Shown here: one piece after another, positions 48,020 through 58,709 of the stretch
Position numbering within the stretch: the stretch's first letter is position 1
Layout: every line of letters begins with the position of its first letter
Assembly: GCA_013076295.1 (NCBI GenBank)
Contig: RQOL01000876.1
Coordinates: forward strand, 992,001 to 1,056,000
Length of the DNA stretch: 64,000 bases
From: Sanderia malayensis
Taxonomy: Eukaryota > Cnidaria > Scyphozoa > Semaeostomeae > Pelagiidae
Reading direction: 5' to 3'
Notes under the pieces: generated by a model
What the model saw: the letters and a program-made list of their open reading frames with translations, nothing else
Database searches by the model: none
What the model was told of the DNA's origin: nothing
Program-made: the position numbers and the translations under genes

Positions 48020-48461
48020 TGTAGTCGAAGAAGGACAACTCAAATTTTGTTGTGGTTTGTTCGTAACATCATTTGAAGTCAAGAATTCAAACTAAATAAA
48101 TTAATATAAAATTCATCACAAATCTAGTTTGAACTACGTACTTGATAAGTATCGGAAAAATATTTAATTGAAACTAGAGAAAACTATCGATAGAGCATAA
48201 TCCTAAAGTAATGCTACACCTATAAAAACAAAATGGCTGCCAAAGAAACAAAAAACAAAACAAAATCCTACCAGCTGGCAGATAAAGAATGCTGCGATTG
48301 ACGGGATCGACCAGATCTCCTTGCTCGTTGATGACTTGACGAGAACTGATGTTGAAACAGATGAGAGGCTGCACTATTTAAAGAGATTTTATAATAGAGA
48401 TCATTGAACTGAACATAGAGAAATTGAATTGAACTATGACTAACAGGGTAACGCCCTTACA
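48020..48461 (-). repeat. BEL/Pao 3' LTR
   Basis: 442 bp. It matches 56043-56456 with roughly 90% or more identity by eye (shared GAACTACGTA, AACTATCGATAGAGCATAAT). Begins TGTAAGGGCG on the - strand. Adjacent polypurine run. Confidence 0.9.
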
Positions 48462-48553
48462 CCCCCCCCCCACGAATAAAAGTAACAATAAGCAAATCAT
48501 TAAGCGTTCATTGAAATATATTAGGTCAAGTTCTTTGAGACATTTCGAAACAG

Positions 48554-50406
48554 TCATCCAGTTCTTTGACCAATCATTTCATCAACACCATGAACAACGA
48601 CCAAGCTACGAGAAGATCTTGTTGTTAACCTTGTACAATTTTCGCTTGCATTGTGATAACGAACTTTCACACAACGTATTCGACTGTCACGACCACGCTC
48701 TACTTCATCGACCATACCGTACTGATATGTGTTGCACAGGACGGATTCTTGCTTCAAGAACAAAACAACATCACCGACTTTCAGATCCGTGTCTGAATTA
48801 AACCACTTTGGACAGGCAACGAGATTTGGCACATGAGTTGTTAGCCAAGCATCAAACCACGCGTTGTAGATCTTCTGATTATCACGAATCAATTTGATAT
48901 GATCATTTTTCATGGCTTATCCTCCGCTTGGACCTCTTTCATTGTTTCAACCAAAAGGAGTCGGTTCGGTGTTATGGAGATCGGCCATTTCAACATCAGC
49001 TGTGATATTGTTAACAGCAAGTGGCATGTTATTGATTGAATTGCCAGTGATTGATGCCATTGTTCCCCATTGGATGATTGACAAAGGGTGGAGATGAAGA
49101 TTCTTCTCGAGTGAGCTTCTGACCGATTTGATCTTGCGTTCCACACGTCCATGCATGTTGTGCCCTCCAACGGGGCATGTTTGAAACTCGACATGCATAT
49201 CTTTGTGGAGTTGTTGTTGGATGTTGGTGAATCAAACTTCATTGTCTGGCAACCTTTGGTTAGTTGACCACCTTCATCTATGAGTAGCTTTGAGGGATAA
49301 CCAAATTGACAGGCAAAGCGCACAAAGGCTTGGATAAATGACGGTGTAGAATAATCCTCCATCACCTTGATGTTAATGCACGTGGTCGAGAGCAGCAGAA
49401 AACAAGAAGTCAAGTTTTCACAGTGGTTCTTTTGTGGTGCTGTGAGAATGCTTGAAATGGTCCTGCAAGGTCAGCTTGTGTGATATAGAAAGCTGGAGCA
49501 ATGCATAGGTTGTTTGATGATAGTGGACCCATCTCAACGTTGATGGATTTCTTCAATATGAAGCGGCAGCGATGGCAAGATGATCGTATGTCCTTTACAA
49601 GTGATTTGCTTTCTATGATAAACGCTTTTTGTAAAACATGTCGCCACGCTGTTTCATTGCCAGGATGCTTTTCTCTTGGGTTGTACCAGTGGACTTCGTT
49701 CACAAGGCTGATAGCAATTGGTGAAAATCTGTCAATGATTGGCACACAGAATGTTGTTGGCGCCAAGTCTTTCATCATCTTGGTCAATTACCAAGGACTG
49801 TAACTGAAGTTGGTAGGAATACGACCAACATGAACAGGGATACCGTCATTCTCAAGCGCAATTTTCTTGTACTTTGCTGGGTTTGAGAACTGTTTGACTT
49901 CCTTTGTCGCTTTCTTGAAGAAATAGTTTCTCTGAATGGGCAATTTCTTGATCGGTGAGAATGGGTCCAGGTGACTTTTGCTTCTTTACGTAGACATTGA
50001 TGAATCGTAGCACATATGCCATGATGCAAACAATGGTTGAAAACTTGTGACGGTTTGGGTCTATCAGATATTTGGAAAACTGATATCTTGAGTTGATTTT
50101 CTTGATCGATTCTTCGTTGATGTGAGATACAAAGTAGGTTGCTTCTTGTTGTGGTGGCTTCATTTCCTTCTGAACCTCAATCAGTTGGTTATTTGTCAGG
50201 TCAATTTCCTCAATCGTCTTTGATGGAAAAGAACTTCTGGATTGTCTCATCCAGGGATGACCACTTGTCCAAACAGATGATTGATTTACATCATTGATTG
50301 ACGTGCATCTTCTAGTCCCAATATCAGCTACCATGTCATTTGATTGGGTGTAGATCCACTGTGATGACGATGTGGGCCTCTTGATTTCGTTGACTCTGTC
50401 TCGCAC
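48554..50406 (-). pseudogene. BEL/Pao pol: integrase region, frameshifted
   Basis: Four consecutive open frames give one protein. 50406-49852 holds the RNase H/integrase linker, with NDMVADIGTRRC typical of Pao pol. 49787-49410 has the HHCC finger (EVHWYNPREKHPGNETAWRH...SCHRC) and the start of the core (QADLAGPF). 49413-48910 has the core with DEGGQLTKG. 48913-48554 has the C-terminal DUF5641-like domain (LKVGDVVLFLKQE, the R/K-rich strand VRYHN). Frame changes at about 49850-49790 and within 49410-48910 break it. Confidence 0.85.
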
Positions 50407-50417
50407 CCATTTTTTAA

Positions 50418-51907
50418 AGTGCCCCTACGGCTTTTTTATTTATTTGTGAATTCAATAAAACTCGGTACGCTGATTTCAGATCTGAAAATTATTTTTAAAT
50501 CAGATGCGTAGTTCACGAGTTATAACGTGTGGAAGTGTCGATGTTTCGTCATTTTCGCCATTTTCCTTGTCTCACTTTTAGGACTGGGTCGAGTCCACTA
50601 TGACATCATAGTGGCAGCCCCTTTTTTTCCCCGTACTGAAGCAACAAATCTGACGTCGATTTTCTCTCATACTATGAACTCGATATTTGTTTTTTTGACT
50701 TTGATGATTAGAAACAGGTCGGCCCATTATGGCATTAAAATTTGAAAGGCGTGTGATGAGTTTGCAGCTGTCGGGAGGAATTACAAAATTCCCATGTAGT
50801 GGCTGCTCATTATGCTCAGTGGCGGCGGCGTAGGCCGTGCTATGTTAAAACAGTACGGGATTTCAATGGGATCAAAAACATGATCACAGATATTTGACAA
50901 GACCTGAAATTGTTAGATTTATATGTGAAAATGGGAAAATATGCCATATCGATGTGTTTTGCTATGCCGTGGAAATACACCGGATAAATCAAGATTTGTA
51001 GAGCTTCACAGGATTCAGCTTTATCAGGACGATCGCCCTGAAGCTGTAACGAGAAGGAAGTGGATAGATTTCATCAATTCGCAACGACGGACGAAATTCT
51101 AAACTTCGCAGTTAGAAAATGCCAACATGCAACCATCAATTTCGGTGCAGTAACGAAATTCATGTGTAGTAATAAGGAATTGTGTTGCACATTTTCTACA
51201 CTTGCTGTATTAATGAAAATCGAATCGTTTCAAGTTTCTTCAACCACAAAGGTTGACCGACACGGATGGATATGGCCATGGCCTAAATCATATTACGTAT
51301 AGAATTTTGATACACTTTTACTTCATCAGATACACAACAGAAAGATGATAGTTCAGATCTAGTTAATTGCCCAGAAAGTTCTCTTTCAACATTTTTTTCT
51401 CGCTTTAATCTCTTTCATAGCTTTCAACGAAAGAGTTCTCAGCCAAATAGGATCAAATGCATCAGGTTCTCTCCTTCATCGGTCTGCTTTACTCTACGAT
51501 ACGATCAATCCTATCCCCTCGCCATCTTCGCATTCCTCAGCACTGCAATCCCTACTGTCATGAACTACTACCCGACTAAGAATATTTAAGTTATGGAAAC
51601 TTTCTATTTAATTCTGATCACCAAAATTGCACAAATACCCACGAATACACATCACGAGACAAGACAAAGCGCAAACAACATATCTATTATACTGAATGTA
51701 GGCCTACGCCCGCCGCCAATGAACACACTGAGTCCCCTATGATGTCATAGTGGATTCGACCCAGTCCTAAAAGTGAGACACGAAAGTGTGAACGCAATCT
51801 CTCGTAACTCAACAACTACTCATCAGATCAAAAAAATATAAACGGTATCAGAATCAGCGCATTCGATTCTATACTTTTAGCCAATAAAAAAAAGCCGTAG
51901 GGGCACT
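50418..51907. mobile_element. Kolobok-like DNA transposon (non-autonomous) inside BEL pol
   Basis: The ends AGTGCCCCTACGGC and its reverse complement are flanked by TTAA on both sides (50414-50417 and 51908-51911). TTAA is the target of Kolobok and piggyBac. The inverted repeats extend about 200 bp with divergence and include a well-conserved inner block, 50568-50612 against 51736-51781 (GACTGGGTCGAGTCCACTAT against its complement with few changes). A THAP-like reading frame lies inside, which favours Kolobok. No transposase catalytic domain is seen. Confidence 0.72.
50941..51102 (+). CDS. THAP-like zinc-finger fragment in the Kolobok-like element
   Basis: A 53-codon frame starting MPYRCVLLCRGN, with an invariant-looking Trp (RRKWIDFIN) about 35 residues after the Cys pair. 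The order Cys, Cys, basic/aromatic helix, Trp is that of the first half of a THAP DNA-binding finger; the later Cys-x2-His pair is absent after the stop. THAP fingers occur at the N-terminus of Kolobok and P-type transposases. This is a short and weak match, and a truncated DNA-binding relic is the most it could be. Confidence 0.4.
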   Translation: MPYRCVLLCRGNTPDKSRFVELHRIQLYQDDRPEAVTRRKWIDFINSQRRTKF

Positions 51908-51932
51908 TTAAGTTGAATTTTTGTTTTGCTTA

Positions 51933-52466
51933 TCAGCAAACCAACAATTCAGGAACAAGACGACCTCTAGCAAATACCAATTGACCCGAGTATTCACCAC
52001 TTTTGAGCGCAAATCTTGCATAAATGGCGGCACAGATAAGATCTTCACTGGCGTCTCCAAAATCTAGAGTGTTGATTTCCAAGTTGATTGCCTCAGGTGG
52101 GACGGCAGCACGCTTGAATTTGATCGTCTTTATTTCCTGGAGCATCTCAAAATGTGATAGCCATATGTTCCTCAGACTATCAGGTAAGACATCATCCCAA
52201 TTCATACGTCTTTGGACGAGTTGATGCAGATCCACTTTCAGTGTTGCCGTAATTGGGGTGACAAGTCCAGCAATGTCGAAAACGTCTGACACTTTTGACA
52301 TACACTGACGACGAGTCAATGCTTTTGGCACTTCACGAATTTGTTTGGGTTTCTTCCCACGGTATTTCTCGGCGAAGTTGATTTCCGGGTTGTCAATACT
52401 GATATGTTCCGATTCCAGGAACCATTTCATCCCAGCGACGAAAACTGTCTCTCCATCACTTGACAA
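51933..52466 (-). pseudogene. BEL/Pao pol: post-RT region (Pao A17/RNase H part)
   Basis: 177 codons with the family strings SSDGETVFVAGMKWF, LTRRQCMSKVSDVFDIAGLVTPI and MNWDDVLPDSLRNIW, which follow the RT palm in BEL/Pao polyproteins. It would be contiguous with the RT frame if the 0.43 kb insertion at about 52480-52917 were absent. It is cut on its 3' side by the Kolobok-like element. Confidence 0.88.
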
Positions 52467-52479
52467 TGATTCGTGGGGC

Positions 52480-52917
52480 TTGTCATAGGGTGTTTCTGTT
52501 AGAGTTCCACCCCAGAGCTGGGGACGGTAGTCAGAAGTTCGGTAGGCGATGTCTCGCTTGCGATGGTGCTGATTCCGCTAAGGTTTGACGCAATAAAGAC
52601 AACGAACTTTTTGCGGTGTTGTACGGCTGACCCGAAGGCCGCCACTGTACCACTGGTCTGCAGACTGCTTACTCTCTATCTAAAAACTTAACTCTACTCT
52701 ACTCCTTTACTCTATTTAAGCTTACAATAATAATCAAAACAAGCGTAGTGACATGGTTCTCCATTCTTGTGCACCTGGGACCCTAGTGTGGATTGGCACG
52801 CGCCTTCACACCTTCAAGCGGGTGCACCAGCCAACCACGCTCATACTTAACAATACTGCAAACAAATAGGTGTCAAATACAAGAAAACAATTATAGTTAC
52901 AACGACCCACACAACAG
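52480..52917 (-). mobile_element. LTR-like fragment inserted in BEL pol
   Basis: Sequence between the RT and post-RT frames has no pol similarity. A segment of about 300 bp (52616-52917) has TGTTG...CAACA ends like a solo LTR. The remaining ~130 bp could be element leader. No target duplication was found, so both borders are approximate. Confidence 0.4.
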
Positions 52918-53711
52918 GCTTTTGCTGGGAGAAGGTGAATCCTCTCAGGAGGAATCCGCCATGCTTCTTCAAGTGTTTTTTCTCCCGTCACACAATCGTC
53001 CACATACACATCTTTGTTTATGATTTGATTTACCTTTGGATGCTTTTCTTTGAATATGTTGGCGGTTTGACGCAAAGCTCTCTCTGACTGGTTCCCACTT
53101 GATTTAATTCCATAAATAAGAGTCTTTATAACCTTTTCTTCTTGTGGTTTGCTAGGATCCAGATTGTCTTCCCAAAGATAACGTTGCAGACACCATTGTG
53201 ACTCATCTAATTGGACAGAGTTATACATCTTTGAGACATCTGTGTGATTACCAATATGATGGCTCCTCCAGCGGATGAAGATTAATTTGTTCATGCTGTT
53301 TCGTCCATTAGCAAGAAGATTGTTGAGGGAGTAGCCGGTGTCGGTTCTCATTGACGCATCAAAAGCGACACGACATGGTGTGGAGATGGAATTCCCTTTC
53401 CAAACTGCTCGCCATGGAATGAAATTCTTTATCTTGTTGTGTTCCAATTCAGCTTGGATGTGATTAGGAAGGTTTTTCACATACTCCACATATCCAAGGT
53501 TTTGAAGTTTCTTCTCGGATTTCAGAACATCTTCCTTATCCTCAGGGTAGCTGGCAAGACGTTTCAGTTGTTGATTGTACACCTTTAATGCAATGTGACG
53601 ATTCGGTGTAAGGTGGGTAAATGGATTTTGCATCAGAGGTAGAGTTGTAACAGATGATCGTTCATCGGAACGGTTGATGACATCTTGTTCAATCTCTTCT
53701 TGCACACTCAT
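52918..53711 (-). pseudogene. BEL/Pao reverse transcriptase, truncated by insertion
   Basis: The frame starts at 53711 and keeps the RT domain: NFIPWRAVWKGNSISTPCRV, FDASMRTDTGYSLNNLL, HTDVSKMYNSVQLDES and the catalytic YVDD (DVYVDDCVTG). After LEEAWRI it runs into foreign sequence and soon stops. The first Asp of the triad (TDVSKM) and both Asp of YVDD are present. It makes cDNA in an intact element; here it is separated from the rest of pol. Confidence 0.9.
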
Positions 53712-54646
53712 TGTCTCATCAGCAGACTTGAGATGTTTACAGGCTTGACATCCTCGACAGTTGACACAGCGAAAGGTGATTTCACTTCCATTGTGTTCAG
53801 CTGCCTCAAAGAGTTTGACTTTGTTGATGAATTCTTGATCCTCTCCATTTGACGAGAAGAAGATATCTGCTTGGTGAGAGGGATATCCAAGGAATTTGGC
53901 ATCTGGGTTGACATGGTAACCATATGAATATAGTCGGAATTGAGGGTTGAGTTTGTAACGTTGATGTGCTGTTGGCTGATTTGTTTGAACACCTTGTGTG
54001 GACCACCAATTACACCTCTTGATCCATCAGCACTCTTGAAATGGGACTCGAAGATTGTAAGTCCTGACGGTAGTTGGAAGATGAATCGTGGATGATAGCG
54101 TAGATATTGGATGCCAATCATGAAATCCATACTACCACCAACTTGAGCAGATACAGATGGAAGATTCCTTGGATCACCAGCAATCTGTCTGAAGCCATTG
54201 TGTATGTCGTTGATAACATCTCCATGGAGCTGGTACATTGGGAAATCGTGTGTTAATTTGTCCAGACAAACTCCAGTCATTATTGCATCTTTCCCATTTG
54301 CGAGAGGGAGATTAGCGGTGTAGATACCATTCTTTGATTCGCTTGTGAGATTACCGACACCATTGGTTAGTATCGGGCCAGCATATACTGCCAGCAGTTG
54401 TTTGACGGCTTCATGTCGACTGATGAAGTCACTGCATCCTGAATCGTAAAAGATGTTGTATACCTTCTTATCGACAAGGATGTTTTGAAACATGAAGATA
54501 GCATCTGTGTTGTTGTCTTCTGTGTTGACATGGAACGATAACTTGATTTTCTTTGAGTAACTTGGAACAGGTTGGCCGACGATACACCTTGATTTGTAAT
54601 GTTCCGTATCTTGATTTTGCTTGTTATTCTTTTTTTTTGCAAACAA
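53708..54646 (-). CDS. BEL/Pao aspartic protease region
   Basis: 312 codons. The active site is FYDSGCSDF, the DSG variant common in BEL/Pao, followed by the flap-like and hydrophobic segments, and later FMIGIQYLRYHPRFIF, typical of DUF1758-type proteases. It overlaps the RT frame by 4 bases and follows the gag frame after about 12 bases, near an A9 run (54630s on -) that could have caused a frame change or support slippage. It would process Gag-Pol. Confidence 0.85.
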   Translation of the reverse strand: MFAKKKNNKQNQDTEHYKSRCIVGQPVPSYSKKIKLSFHVNTEDNNTDAIFMFQNILVDKKVYNIFYDSGCSDFISRHEAVKQLLAVYAGPILTNGVGNLTSESKNGIYTANLPLANGKDAIMTGVCLDKLTHDFPMYQLHGDVINDIHNGFRQIAGDPRNLPSVSAQVGGSMDFMIGIQYLRYHPRFIFQLPSGLTIFESHFKSADGSRGVIGGPHKVFKQISQQHINVTNSTLNSDYIHMVTMSTQMPNSLDIPLTKQISSSRQMERIKNSSTKSNSLRQLNTMEVKSPFAVSTVEDVKPVNISSLLMRQ

Positions 54647-54658
54647 GAATATGCTTCT

Positions 54659-55864
54659 TCATAGGGAATTCTTGGTGATCAACATTCTGGCATATGAAGT
54701 TCCGTTGACAGAGGCCTTCTTGGTGTTTCTCTTGATTGGCACGAGCTTCCATTTGCCCTCCTTTCGTGCATCACAGCTAATGGTCAGCCATCTGATCGAT
54801 CTTTCGTCTCCAAGTAGATTGCAGGCTTGATCGAAGGCGTCGCTGTAGTAGAGTTCATTTTCGATATGATGGTCTGACGATAGTTGCATCAAATCTCGCA
54901 TCAGGTTGGAGATTTTGCTGATACTCTTGATAATTTTGGTGGTTGATCTAATCATTTCGCAACTGGTGAGCTCCGAAATTTTGTTGGACAGCAGGGTCTT
55001 GGTATCACCATAGGCTTCCTTGAGGCGGTTCCAAATCTCCTTGATGTCAGACACATTTTTGACGAGTGTTAGAGCATCCTTCTCCAAGTGGTTGTTCTTG
55101 AGCAGATCAGCTTGGAGGTTTGTGGGTACTGAGTGTTCATAAATCTTCATAAAGTCAGTTTTGAAATCGTAAATGTTGATTGCTGATTCATACCCGCTGA
55201 ATTTGTCCAGTTTGATGTTGAGTTTGGATTTGTTGAATGATTCTATCTTCTCCATCTCACGCTTCTTGAACTCCTTCACGATCATTGCACAATATGCTTC
55301 CCATAACTTCACCACAGCTTCATACTTTGCTTTGGATTGCTCAAATTCTGATGGTGCCAATTCTATGCATTCTTTGAACTTTGCTGACAAGGATGCAAAA
55401 GTTTTTGAATGTTTGTTGAGATCTTGGTTACGTGATCTCAGTTCTTCATTTGATAAATGGCTAGCTTCACATATTGCAACTTCTTTGATTTCGGTTGCAT
55501 GACGTTCCATTTCATATTTCAGAAATGTTGCCTTGTGAGTGTTGATTGTTTCTGATTTGGTGCTTACTTTCTGAATAAGTTTGTATGTATCTTGGATATA
55601 GGCACTGATGGATTTCCTTACTCTCTGGTATTCATCTTCATATTCAGCTTGATATCTCTCATCACCGAGTTCAGCTTTCAAGATACGGAAACAGGTATTG
55701 AATTCAAGGCGCATGGATTCAATCTTCTCGATACATGTAAGCATTAAGTCGTTGGAATCTTTGATAGTGCACGGGTCGTTGTCTGTGATGAAATCACTGA
55801 GTTCTTCAACGATAACAGCTGCGTTGATGGCATTGACAGTTAACACGGGCTTCTCGTCAGGCAT
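54659..55864 (-). CDS. BEL/Pao Gag
   Basis: 401 codons. Long charged, coiled-coil-like N-terminal half, then the DUF1759-type capsid signature LNIKLDKFSGYESAINIYDF, followed by LKNNHLEKDALTLVKNV and IWNRLKEAYGD. A short basic C-terminus follows; a zinc knuckle is not evident. It forms the particle. The start at 55864 (MPDEKPVLTV) is the first Met, about 180 bp inside the 5' LTR. No stops. Confidence 0.88.
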   Translation of the reverse strand: MPDEKPVLTVNAINAAVIVEELSDFITDNDPCTIKDSNDLMLTCIEKIESMRLEFNTCFRILKAELGDERYQAEYEDEYQRVRKSISAYIQDTYKLIQKVSTKSETINTHKATFLKYEMERHATEIKEVAICEASHLSNEELRSRNQDLNKHSKTFASLSAKFKECIELAPSEFEQSKAKYEAVVKLWEAYCAMIVKEFKKREMEKIESFNKSKLNIKLDKFSGYESAINIYDFKTDFMKIYEHSVPTNLQADLLKNNHLEKDALTLVKNVSDIKEIWNRLKEAYGDTKTLLSNKISELTSCEMIRSTTKIIKSISKISNLMRDLMQLSSDHHIENELYYSDAFDQACNLLGDERSIRWLTISCDARKEGKWKLVPIKRNTKKASVNGTSYARMLITKNSL

Positions 55865-56042
55865 TATGTCAGATATCTTCGTTCACCAGTAGTACTTAAA
55901 AGTTTGTAATCAATTCTCTGGCCTACCTTGCGCTTAGGCCTTTGCATGGATAGGGCGTTGGCTGAGTTGACCAGGTTGATTATTGATTGATGTACAACAG
56001 GTCATATAATTAAGCGACAGCATGTATATCTTGCTGTTTGAA

Positions 56043-58704
56043 TGTAGTCGAAGAAGGAAAACTCAAATTTTGTTCTGGTTTGCTCGTAACATCATTCGAA
56101 GTCAAGAAGTTCAAACTAAATAAATTAATATAAAATTCATCACAAATCTAGTTTGAACTACGTATTTGATAAGTATCGGAAAATATTTAATTAAAACTAG
56201 AGAAAACTATCGATAGAGCATAATCCTAAAGTAATGCTACACCTATGAAAACAAAATGGCTGCCAAAGAAACAAGAAACGAAACAAAATCCTACCAGCTT
56301 GCCAGATAAAGAATGCTGTGATTGACGGGATTGACTAGAGATCCTTCCTCGTTGATGACTTGATGAGAACTGATGTTGAAAGAGATGAGAGGTTGCACTA
56401 TTTAAAGAGATTTTATAATAGAGATCATTGAACTGAATTATGACTAACAGGGTAACAATAAAAAAATTGAATCGAACTATGACTATAGTGCACTGGCTTA
56501 GCCTTTGAATTGTGCATTTTTTGATACAAGCAAAGTACACAGTTTGATACGCTGAACAAAATGAGAAACAGACCCCGCTCAGAAAATGCCCCCAAAAGCT
56601 ATTTTTAGACTGGGGTAATGGATCCCAGTCCTCTTTTTGGTTTTCTGTTATAACTCCAAAACTACTTGCATTACAATTGTGAAATTTTGTAAAGTAAGAC
56701 ATATTCATGTTATAAAGACAATGAAACACAAACCCCACTCAGAAAATGGCCCCAAAAGCTATTTTGAGACTGGGGTATTAGATCCCAGTCCTCTTTTTGG
56801 TTTTCTGTTATAACTCCGAAACTACTTGCATTACAATTGTGAAATTTTGTAGAGTAAGACATATTCATGTTATAAAGACAATGAACCACAAACCCCACTC
56901 AGAAAATGGCCCCAAAAGCTATTTTTAGACTGGGGTATTAGATCCCAGTCCTTTTTGGGTATTCTGTTATAACTCCGAAACTACTTGCATTACAATTGTG
57001 AAATTTTGTAGAGTAAGACATATTCATCTTGTATAGACAATGAAACACAAACCCCATTCAGAAATGCCCTCAAAAGCTATTTTTTGGACAGGGGTATTAG
57101 ATCCCAGTCCTTTTTTGGGTTTTCTGTTATAACTCCGAAAGTACTTGCATTACAATTGTGAAATTTTATAGAGTAAGACATATTCATGTTATAAAGACAA
57201 TGAAACACAAACCCCACTCAGAAAATACCCCAAAAGTTATTTTTAGACTGGGGTATTAGGTCCCAGTCCTCTTTTGGGTTTTCTGTTATAACTCCGAAAC
57301 TACTTGCATTACACTTCTGAAATTTTGTAGAAATTTTGTAAAACAACATATTTGGTTATTCCATACAAGAAAAACACAAGCGATCCAGGAAATACCAAAA
57401 AGATATTTTTGCGCCAAGGCACTACAGTAGTTCCCAGTCCTCTTTTAGGTTCTCATCTATAACTTGCTAACTATTTGTAATGAGTGTCTGAACAAAACGT
57501 TACAATGTTATTACTTTATCGACCACACGTGTCAAGCTTTGCTTGCATTATTCAAACACTTGGCCAGTGCTCGGAGAATAACAAAGTGTTTGAATAATGC
57601 AAGCAAAGCTTGACACGTGTGGTCGATAAAGTAATAACATTGTAACGTTTTGTTCAGACACTCATTACAAATAGTTAGCAAGTTATAGATGAGAACCTAA
57701 AAGAGGACTGGGAACTACTGTAGTGCCTTGGCGCAAAAATATCTTTTTGGTATTTCCTGGATCGCTTGTGTTTTTCTTGTATGGAATAACCAAATATGTT
57801 GTTTTACAAAATTTCTACAAAATTTCAGAAGTGTAATGCAAGTAGTTTCGGAGTTATAACAGAAAACCCAAAAGAGGACTGGGACCTAATACCCCAGTCT
57901 AAAAATAACTTTTGGGGTATTTTCTGAGTGGGGTTTGTGTTTCATTGTCTTTATAACATGAATATGTCTTACTCTATAAAATTTCACAATTGTAATGCAA
58001 GTACTTTCGGAGTTATAACAGAAAACCCAAAAAAGGACTGGGATCTAATACCCCTGTCCAAAAAATAGCTTTTGAGGGCATTTCTGAATGGGGTTTGTGT
58101 TTCATTGTCTATACAAGATGAATATGTCTTACTCTACAAAATTTCACAATTGTAATGCAAGTAGTTTCGGAGTTATAACAGAATACCCAAAAAGGACTGG
58201 GATCTAATACCCCAGTCTAAAAATAGCTTTTGGGGCCATTTTATGAGTGGGGTTTGTGGTTCATTGTCTTTATAACATGAATATGTCTTACTCTACAAAA
58301 TTTCACAATTGTAATGCAAGTAGTTTCGGAGTTATAACAGAAAACCCAAAAGAGGACTGGGATCTAATACCCCAGTCTCAAAATAGCTTTTGGGGCCATT
58401 TTCTGAGTGGGGTTTGTGTTTCATTGTCTTTATAACATGAATATGTCTTACTTTACAAAATTTCACAATTGTAATGCAAGTAGTTTTGGAGTTATAACAG
58501 AAAACCAAAAAGAGGACTGGGATCTATTACCCCAGTCTAAAAATAGCTTTTGGGGGCATTTTCTGAGCGGGGTCTGTTTCCCATTTTGTTCAGCGTATCA
58601 AACTGTGTACTTGTGCCAATTTTCATGCTTGTATCATAAAATGCACAATTCATGCACATTTTGGAGTTAAGCGGCTACACTACTAACAGGGTAACGCTCT
58701 TACA
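56043..58704 (-). repeat. BEL/Pao 5' LTR, split by a foldback element
   Basis: 56043-56456 plus 58696-58704 together match the 3' LTR. The 14-bp string ACTAACAGGGTAAC is present on both sides of the foldback insertion (56443-56456 and 58682-58695), so it is either a long target duplication or part of the insertion mechanism. Confidence 0.88.
56457..58681. mobile_element. Foldback-type element: 2.2 kb near-perfect palindrome of tandem repeats
   Basis: The left arm (about 56506-57561) is the reverse complement of the right arm (57584-58652) across about 1.05 kb, with a 22-nt loop at 57562-57583. Each arm has five tandem units of about 159 bp, recognisable by CTGGGATCTAATACC, GTAATGCAAGTA and GTTATAACAGAAAAC on the right arm. 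Unit-specific changes in one arm are mirrored in the other, so the arms have been homogenised or copied recently. Long inverted repeats made of tandem subrepeats are the hallmark of Drosophila FB elements. The repeated open frames (about 60 codons per unit) follow from the unit length being a multiple of three and are not a gene. Confidence 0.85.
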
Positions 58705-58709
58705 GCTTC

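Larger units (their letters stand above)
48020..58704 (-). mobile_element. BEL/Pao LTR retrotransposon with three later insertions
   Basis: The outer ends are TGTAGTCG at 48020 and CTTACA at 58704, with the 5-bp direct repeat GCTTC immediately outside (48015-48019 and 58705-58709). On the - strand the order is 5' LTR (split), gag, protease, RT, RNase H region, integrase, polypurine run (C9 on +, 48462-48471), 3' LTR. Insertions are a Kolobok-like element (50418-51907), an LTR-like fragment (about 52480-52917) and a palindromic foldback (56457-58681) inside the 5' LTR. Gag and protease frames are open; the integrase region has several frame changes. Confidence 0.92.

Noticed and set aside
56226..56898. 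Repeated open frames starting MGFVFHCLYNMN/MGFVVHCLYNMN, also mirrored at 58247-58670
   Set aside because: They arise because each tandem unit of the palindrome is about 159 bp, a multiple of three. They have no start context, splice signals or family similarity.
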